Source: Lonicera japonica
Lineage: Eukaryota; Streptophyta; Magnoliopsida; Dipsacales; Caprifoliaceae
Direction of reading: 5' to 3'
DNA: 64,000 nucleotides
Assembly (NCBI GenBank): GCA_021464415.1
Contig: CM038469.1
Coordinates: 27,087,736-27,151,735 of the forward strand
Part shown: positions 57,120-64,000 of the stretch, piece after piece
How the letters are laid out: each line of letters opens with the position of its first letter
How positions within the stretch are numbered: position 1 is the first letter of the stretch
The notes under the pieces: generated by a model
What the model was told of the DNA's origin: nothing
Database searches by the model: none
Seen by the model: only the letters and a program-made list of their open reading frames with translations
Made by a program: the position numbers and the translations under genes

Positions 57120-57502
57120 TGTGACGCCCTGAGTGATGAGTACTCCCTTGTGTGGAGGAATGGTAGCTCGAGTGATGAGTACTCCCTTGTGTGGAGGAAT
57201 GGTAGCTCAAAGGGGGCATCCCACACCGGAAGTTGGGGGATCCTTGGAGACCCATATAAGTAAGATATGGTCGCTAATTAAGTACGAGGCCTTTTGAGTA
57301 GCTCACTGGCTTCGGATCCTATGAGAACTCCGAAGTTAAGCGTGCTTGGACCAGAGAAATCTCAGGATGGGTGACCCCCTGGGAAGCTGGTCGTGAGCTT
57401 CCAAAAACAAAGCCGTGAGGGTAGATGTCCTGGGGTTGAGGCCTGTCTAGGACGCTACCCAGAGCGGACAATATCGTACTGAGGTGGGACCGGGTCGTTA
57501 CA
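57120..57502 (+). mobile_element. Cassandra-type solo LTR with a 5S rRNA-like region
   Basis: It starts TGTGACGCCC and ends GGACCGGGTCGTTACA, and is flanked by the perfect duplication TGTTT (57115-57119 and 57503-57507). It carries a 5S-like part. A 39-bp piece (AGTGATGAGTACTCCCTTG and what follows) is duplicated in tandem at about 57130-57208. Cassandra TRIMs are known for LTRs holding 5S rRNA sequence. Confidence 0.9.
57312..57396 (+). other. 5S rRNA-derived segment with pol III promoter boxes
   Basis: GAACTCCGAAGTTAAGCGTG matches plant 5S rRNA and covers box A. AGGATGGGTGACCCCCTGGG (57364-57383) matches box C. It is a partial 5S copy inside the LTR, not a 5S gene. Confidence 0.85.
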
Positions 57503-57659
57503 TGTTTTTAGTTGTGATTTTGCTTCGTTTTGGTTTGTTCTAGCTTATATTTAGAGGATTTGATGAAATAGCGTTAAATCAATTCATGTATATTTAGATT
57601 ATGGAGGATTTGATGAAATAGCAATTGAATGCTCTGTTTTCGTTTTTCTTTTCCTCATA

Positions 57660-57965
57660 ACTACAGAAAAAACTACAAAACTGATTTTGCAGTTTTTTAG
57701 TTTTGATGATATATTTAGATTATAGAGAGCTATCACGTTTTTTGCTTTTATTTATGTAAAAGTTATAGAAATATTACTTCATTTTGGTTGTTTTAGCTTA
57801 TGTTTAAAAGATTTGATCCAATAATAAGTGATTGTTCATGTTTTTAAAGTTAGTTTTAGTATCCTTATGATCTATCTATGTATATGCTCTGTTTTTCCTT
57901 TTTTTTTCCTTTGTGCAGAAAAAACTGCAAAATTGATTTTGCAGTTTTTCAGTTTTTGATCTAAG
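57660..57965. repeat. left-side palindromes of MULE 2
   Basis: AAAAACTGCAAAATTGATTTTGCAGTTTTT at about 57924-57953 is a perfect inverted repeat. A similar weaker one lies at about 57668-57700. (Core: CTGCAAAATTGATTTTGCAG.) They resemble the units at 59285-59515. Confidence 0.65.
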
Positions 57966-58114
57966 TTTTTTTAAGTGCATTATTTCTGCATTTGATTCTT
58001 ATGTTGTAGGTTTTGGTTAGTTTAAATGTGTGATTTCATTTGTGAATGAATGAACATACATGTTTGTTATGCAATGTATTGCTTCTAAATTTTTATGTCT
58101 CATTTTTTAGGGAT

Positions 58115-59041
58115 ATTAATAGAGGCATTATAGACGTGGTTTATTATAATGGTTGTTCTTCTAGAATTTAATTATTTCTTGGTATAAGTGTTGAAGAACT
58201 AAAACGTTTGGTGTGCGAGAGGTGGTCCGATATTAATCCCTTGTGTGTAAACCTATTTGTTACTTGTGATGACAAAGAGTTTGTTTTAGATGGGAATGAT
58301 GAAATTCAATGCATGGTTTGTTTCGCAATGATAAAAATAGTGGAAAATATAGATATTTTTGTTAGGCGGACGGAAGGTTCTAAATTTTTAACGTCAGATG
58401 ATCAGTGTGCTAGTAGTTCTTCAGGTTCTATGAGTCGTGTTAATGAAATTGAAGCACACGAATCACGTAATTGTAGTGCTTGGGCTAATGCTATTATAAG
58501 TATTGGACAAAGAATTCCGGGAGGAGCCATTAAGTTTCGAACGAGTTGGAAAACTTTCTTGTGTCCAGAAGTTGAAAAATGCTTGAAATAGAAGGTTAAT
58601 GAGAGTTCGACATGGAGGGTTGTCAAATCACCTGATTCGATCTTTGAAGTTATAGAGCAAAAGTCTTATCGCATAGATCTTTTGACATGGGAGTGTGGTT
58701 GTAATTCATGGCAGATTGATGGCTTCCCATGTTCACATGCCGTTTTGTGTATTTTGACCAATAGGAAGGTTATTTATGACTATTGCGATCCTTGTTTCTT
58801 TACGTGTAACTTTCAGAGCTCTTATGCTCATACAATTTACCCGGTGCCAACTTCTGACCGTCCTACTAATGTCTCTGATGTATCGAAAATTTTATCTCCC
58901 GATTATAAAACTCAACTCGGCCGTCCTAAAAAGAATCAAATTGAGAGCGCTGACTCAAGTACAAAGAAGAAACAGAAGTGTGGAAGGTGTAACCGTTATA
59001 GATATCACAATACGAAGACGTGCACTGCATTAATTGTTTAG
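58115..59041 (+). pseudogene. deleted MULE 2 transposase: N-terminal part fused to SWIM and knuckle
   Basis: The first part has the N-terminal layout of plant MuDR proteins: VEELKRLVCERWSDI, FVLDGNDEIQCMVCFA and IDIFVRR. The start of the DNA-binding part, SIGQRIPGGAIKFR, follows at about 58500. It then passes straight to the C-terminal side, CPEVEKCLK, a TAG stop (about 58589) and STWRVVKSPDS. A SWIM finger CGCNSWQIDGFPCSHA with all ligands follows, then a knuckle CGRCNRYRYHNTKTC, ending at 59041. The catalytic DDE region is missing. It therefore cannot transpose by itself. This is the usual form of a deletion derivative. Confidence 0.8.
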
Positions 59042-59274
59042 ATTTTACTATGGCATAGTATAATTACATTTAGCGAATTTTGGAATTTTGAAATTCTTGG
59101 TATGATGGTATTTGAGAATTTTTTCATATTCCTTTAGTTTTGATTTTAAAAGAATGTAATTTTGATTTTGATATATGAATGATAATGTTTTTCTATTTTT
59201 GTGGAATAAACAATATCAAGATGTTGCTATTCTTTGCAAGTTGTTTATTTAAATGCGAAAGATATTGATTATCT

Positions 59275-59520
59275 ATGCTAAATTGCACTCGGATTTAGTG
59301 CAAAAGGGTTTTTGCAGTCAAATATTTTTGGTAAATTGCACGCGTATTTAGTGCAAAATCGTTTTTGCAGTGAAATGTTTTTAAAGATTGTACCCGCATT
59401 TAGTGCAAAATCGATTTTGCAGTGAAATGTTTCTAAAGATTACATGCGCATTTAGTGCAAAATCATTTTTGCAGTGAAATATTTCAGTGCAAAAGCGATT
59501 TTGCACTAAATGCGAGTGGG
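59275..59520. repeat. palindrome-bearing tandem repeat near the right end of MULE 2
   Basis: About four units of roughly 52-60 bp carry TTTAGTGCAAAATCGATTTTGCAGTGAAAT. The last unit is inverted (GCGATTTTGCACTAAATGCG). The core GCAAAATCGATTTTGC is a perfect 16-bp palindrome. (Unit key parts: TTTAGTGCAAAATCG, TTTTGCAGTGAAAT.). Confidence 0.8.
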
Positions 59521-59704
59521 AGGTTGATGGCACAACTCGTAATTAACAAAAAAAAAGGGTTTTTTTCTCATTTTGGCTTAATTTTAGTAAGACACTTGTC
59601 ACGATTATATTAATTGTTCTTATTTTACAATAGGAATATAAGGTGTCCTTTTAGTGGTTTTAATTTTGTAAGAGACCATTTAAACCCATTGCCTCTTAAA
59701 CTTT

Positions 59705-61085
59705 TAACTTAATTATTTATTATTAAAAAGAATTAGGATCTACTCTCTGAATTTAAAACCATCGGAAAATGATGAAATGAGTTTGTCTTTGAAAAAATTA
59801 GGATTAAAACTTTTCTAATGAATGGCCTAATTTTTACCAAGCTTTGTAATGCCACATGTTCCACCTTTTTTAATTAAAAAAATGTTCAAATGACAAAAAA
59901 AATGCGCGCACACACACATATATATATATGCTAGAGAGGTAAAAAATAGTTGATGCTAATGAGTATTTTTTATACTGCAAATTAAAAACCAACTCGAAAT
60001 ATACAATACTTGAATTGAAATAATTTGGTTAGTTACCGAGCAAACTCGGTTTTAACTGACCAAAAAATTCATATATCAAAAACTAAGTTATACTGCTCAA
60101 ATTAATCTCAATTTGTCATTTGTACTCCAATGACTTGTCCATTTCCAATTTAAACTCACCGCACCAAAAAAATCCTTAGACCTCTCATACCCCTAATGTA
60201 ATCCAATCTCTCTCTATGTAATGGCCCGGCCTTAATAAACATAATTAACCATATAATTAAGATCCAAGAACGCTACTGACCCATCTTAGACAAACTAAGA
60301 TAGAAATTTATAAATAATTAAATAATAGTGAAATATACCAACAAACATTCATGTACTAAATTCAAAACACTTTTAATTAAAATTAACTTCACATATACAT
60401 AGTCATGCGTATTTGCTAATCCAATACTTGCGTAATTAAACTCCTTAAATTTACACATAAATAAATTTCAAATTTCAAATGAAAGTTCATTGTTATACAA
60501 CACATAGATATACATACAAACAGGAAACCAAATTAATTATACATGAGTTATACTTTTTCAAACCATCAAACTAGGGTTTTACATGACTAGCCAAGTCTTA
60601 GTCAGCCATGTCAACTATCTGTACAACAAAACATAGATACGGTATCAGCCATGCCAACTATCTGGTCCCAACATTTATTAGAAAATGAGGTGAGCCTAAT
60701 GCTCAATACGAGTAGGGTAAAAGAAATATGATTTAAAAATGATATTATTAAACTAATACATAAATAAACTTAATAATACTCATTAAAAAAAATACAAAAT
60801 AAGTCACATTAGTGTATGCTCATATTTATGCAATTTCAATTGCACTGGTCTTGTGTCAACCTATAACAATGATTCCTCCAATATTCCTCCTTGATAAGAC
60901 AGATGTTTGAGATTGTCAATAATCAAATAGAGTATATTGAGACCAATAATCAAATAGAACCGCAATGTCCATAATAGATGCCTCATATATTATAATACTT
61001 TGTGTTATTTATATTTTCGGGCCACACATCGCTAACTCTAGACGGCCAATCTCATGGCTGCCCTCCAGAGGTTTAGAGATTTTTA
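59705..61085. other. AT-rich intergenic stretch, probably old repeats
   Basis: No gene is seen. GTAATGGCCCGGCC at about 60220 looks like an LTR-related piece. A (CA)/(TA) run is at about 59910-59930. Confidence 0.35.
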
Positions 61086-61089
61086 ACTC

Positions 61090-62313
61090 AAGGGCACTGA
61101 TGCGCCAAAGAATTGGTAAAATTTATTATGTTAGTTTATAATTTAAAGAGCATAAAATGTTACTAATATATATATATATTTTTAATGCTTTTCAAGTGTT
61201 AGAAACAAATTTGAAGAAGATTGAAAAACTAGAGAATTTAAAGCAAGTGAATACACCTAAAAGTGCTCAATACTTATAGATGTATAACTTTTTACTCGGA
61301 ATTCCAAATAATGCGATTCTTGAGCCTAAATTGAAGAGAATTTCGAGAGCTACAACTTTCTAGTTCATCACTTTTTCAAATTCAGCTATCTCAGGGTTCG
61401 AAATTGCGACGCAAAATTCTGCAATTTAAATGGCGAAAATTCAATTGTATTCAAATTAATGAGCCAAGCCTTATTAGCACTCAACCAAGCAGGGAAAGCC
61501 CAACCACCTAATTTAACTAATGAGCAGCCTAATCTTTAAAGATCTAAAGCCCAATTACCCATTAATTAAATGAGCCAAGCCCATTTATTACTCATAGACC
61601 CATTAGGATTTTAATATTATATTTAATTTTTATTATGATAGCGTAAATTTGTGCTAAAGTTAGGATTAGTATATTTAATTGATTCCCTTGCACGTATTCA
61701 TACAAATTGACTATATCACTTTAATGTTTTAATGTTAAATACAATTCTTCCTATTGGATGCCTATTTTAATTGATTAAAAATAAAGTTAGATTCTCACTA
61801 TTTTTTGTTGGGTTCACCTTATGGTTTGTTAATAGCGGATATAGGGTGTGTTTTGACGGATATAGTGAGTGTTTTGATTTTATACATTAGTTTGGCTGTG
61901 GAAGAATTACATTTGCATTTTATAAATTAATTACACTTGAATGATTTTATTTTCCTCATGTAATAGAGTAAATATACCAAATTAGTGCGAGATAAGAGTA
62001 GAGTTTATGCGTATGAATACTAAGGAAGATGATATTAAATATATGACTCTAAAACCCTAGTCAATTAATTCATTAATTTTATTATCTTGCTTCGTATTAT
62101 TTAATTTAGTTTACTTGCTTTACTTTATTTTATTTGTTTTATTTTATTAGTATGATTATTACCAATTATTCTTGGCTAGATTAGGAATTAGTAAAAAATT
62201 AACAAGATAAAATTTAAATATATTGTGTGAGTCTCTGTGGGATCGACCTCGTTTATACGCTATATTATAAATTGATTCGTGCGCTTGCGAGTATTAAAAT
62301 TTATCACCACAAA
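61090..62313 (+). mobile_element. Athila-like 5' LTR, probable
   Basis: It starts TGCGCCAAAGAATTGGTAAA and shows a late part typical of this group: GAGTCTCTGTGGGATCGACC and GTGCGCTTGCGAGTATT, ending near TATCACCACA. The PBS that should follow is missing, probably deleted together with gag. The boundaries are approximate. Confidence 0.5.
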
Positions 62314-62379
62314 TTTATCAAAACAAATGTTCCTAAAAAGGCATTCTTAGCTGAACAAGCAGCTCTATAATTCAATGCA

Positions 62380-63476
62380 AAATTCCTATTAAATATAAAG
62401 ATCCAGGTTGTCCTACTATATCCTGTAAAATAGGAGTTCATCATATAGAGTGTGCTTTACTAGATTTAGGAGCTAGTGTGAATGTTTTACTGTATTCTGT
62501 TTATGAAAAATTAGAACTTGAAAAATTAAATTCTACACCTATGACACTTCAACTAGCTAATAGATCTATAAAAATTCCTAGAGGAGTCATATAAGATGTT
62601 TTAATTAAGGTTGATACATGTTACTATCCAGTTGATTTTGTTGTTATTGATACTCAACCTACTCTTAATATGAAAGGGCAAATACCAGTAATTTTGAGTA
62701 GACCATTTTTAGTTACATCTAATGCTCTTATAAATTGTCGGAATTGTGTGATGAAGTTATCTTTTGGCAATCTCACTGCTGAACTTAATATTTTTTATGT
62801 AATTAAAACATCCGTAGACTATGAAGATGAATGTGTTCGTCAAATTAATTTAATTGATAGTCTAGTGGAAGATAAATTTTTTGAAAATAATGTTGATTCT
62901 TTTTCTTTAAAAAAAGATGTAAACTTTAGTGACATATCATTAGAAGATTTCTTCACAATTTATGGTCCAATTGATGATAATATATCTTGTGAAACTAGTG
63001 TTTTTCTTGATTATCTTCATGATATTAATTCTAATGAATTAGAGAAAAATATTGATAAATTCTTAAATAAAAGTTTTAGCGATACTTTTCAATATGAAAA
63101 TAATATAACAAAGGACCCAAATTTTTTGCATGATAATGAAATTCAAGATGAGATTGAGCTTAGTAATTTATTTCCAACATCGTTAAAGAATTTCAAGCAT
63201 AATTTTGAAGTGTTAAATTTTAATTCTCCTTATTTTGAGCCTAATGTGAATGATAATATTTATGATGCTTATAACTCTTTTAAGAATGATCATAATTTTT
63301 TTCGTATATCTCAAGACCCATGGCCGCCACCAAGTGACTATTTTTCTTTAGTAGGTCATGATTATATAATGAAGTCTTATTATCTTGAGCTCAATTGTTA
63401 TATTTATTTTGATTATATTTTTAAGCTTATAGTGATATGTTTTATTGGGATGATCCCCAACTTTTTAGATTATTGA
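62380..63476 (+). pseudogene. Athila-like retrotransposon protease remnant
   Basis: The frame from about 62390 gives CPTISCKIGVHHIECALLDL, then GASVNVL, LQLANRSIKIPRGVI, and ILSRPFLVTSNALINCRN. This is the order of the aspartic protease in Athila/Tat pol, with the active site in LDLGAS as is common there. A stop (TAA at about 62593) interrupts it after GVI. The downstream 268-codon frame (62670-63476) continues into an acidic, Asn/Asp-rich linker without reverse transcriptase motifs. A purine tract AAGTTGGGGGGAGTG lies at about 63720. Sequence upstream, where gag should be, is missing. Confidence 0.75.
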
Positions 63477-64000
63477 TTTATGATAAATTTAAGAAATTAA
63501 ATATTTAATGATGATATTTGGCCATGTATTTATTCTTATATATTTTTGGATGCCATTTATATTATTGAAACGATTAATAAATATTATGTGCTTAAAGTTT
63601 TATCTAGTTTGCAAGAATTATTTTATTTAAATGAATCGTGTATCCAGGTGATATCTTACATCCCTCCTTATTCTTATAAATTTTAATTTAATGTGTTCCT
63701 TCGAGAACAAAGTAACATTCAAGTTGGGGGGAGTGGATAAAATTCTTAACTTTACTAGTCCTGCATATATTAAAAAAAATAAAAATAATAGCATATATTT
63801 AAAAAAAAAATTGCAATGGTTCTTTGATTTTAATTGAAATTTCCTTTCTAACTAGTGTGCTAACGATGATGCATTCGTCTTAATACTTTACATGTGCATA
63901 CTTAGTTCTCTTACTATCATTATTAGTAGAAATTTTATGATTTTCGATCCTCATTATGTTTGAACACATATGACAACTATTACATGACTAGATGGATGGG
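63477..64000. other. end of window, retrotransposon interior
   Basis: AT-rich. It contains the purine-rich GTTGGGGGGAGTG at about 63723-63735. No gene is seen. Confidence 0.35.

Larger units (their letters stand above)
56677..59695 (+). mobile_element. MULE 2, internally deleted Mutator-like transposon
   Basis: It is flanked by the perfect 9-bp duplication TTAAACTTT (56668-56676 and 59696-59704). The ends GGAAAAATGGGTTCAGAGACC and GAGGCAATGGGTTTAAATGG (reverse complement of the right end) both run into AAAAGGACA about 40 bases in, so terminal inverted repeats of 50 bp or more are present. Inside lie a transposase pseudogene, a Cassandra solo LTR and a palindromic repeat block. Confidence 0.85.

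Noticed and set aside
57312..57396. 5S rRNA gene
   Set aside because: Only part of the 5S sequence is present, inside a Cassandra LTR with a target duplication.

Overview
The window is eukaryotic plant DNA, almost certainly from a eudicot with a repeat-rich genome. It is AT-rich, has GT-AG introns, and is full of plant LTR retrotransposons, MULEs, hAT and Stowaway-like MITEs, a Cassandra-type 5S-bearing LTR and tRNA-derived SINEs. Only two host genes are clear: a three-exon WRKY factor of the WRKYGKK type (45561-48225, plus) and a three-exon PMI1-RELATED protein (51417-55827, minus). A small unknown gene may lie between them. I cannot name the species.

Region 1 (1-21.8 kb) is a nest of two related Tat/Ogre-like LTR families, called LTR-A and LTR-B here. 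A plus-strand A element (A1) has its 5' LTR ending at 11219, a primer-binding site at 11221 and its 3' LTR at 19220-21791. Its 5' LTR is interrupted by a minus-strand B element (B1: 3' LTR ending about 317, gag remains 5.6-6.9 kb, PBS 8004-8022, 5' LTR 8024-10029). Inside B1 sits a solo LTR-A holding a solo LTR-B. Inside A1 sit a hAT-like element and a solo LTR-A holding another solo LTR-A. Target-site duplications support this order. LTR-A carries arrays of the palindrome TGTCGCGCGACA just upstream of its TATA box, and a hairpin in its leader with a compensatory base change.

Region 2 (24.5-31.2 kb) is a 6.7-kb MULE with about 210-bp terminal inverted repeats and a perfect 9-bp target duplication. 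It holds a decayed mudrA-like transposase and, converging on it, a small gene for a GRF zinc finger plus a membrane segment. A solo LTR-A splits that small gene.

Region 3 (31.2-45.2 kb) has no gene I can support. It holds a minisatellite with inverted units, a TRIM-like element, two tRNA-like SINE heads and a diverged unit of roughly 2 kb repeated three to four times.

Region 4 (45.2-56.3 kb) is the genic island. The second WRKY intron has collected a SINE, a MITE, a foldback and a CT/GA hairpin.

Region 5 (56.3-64 kb) holds a second, internally deleted MULE (56677-59695) with a perfect 9-bp target duplication and a nested Cassandra solo LTR. It ends in an Athila-like retrotransposon remnant with a protease domain.
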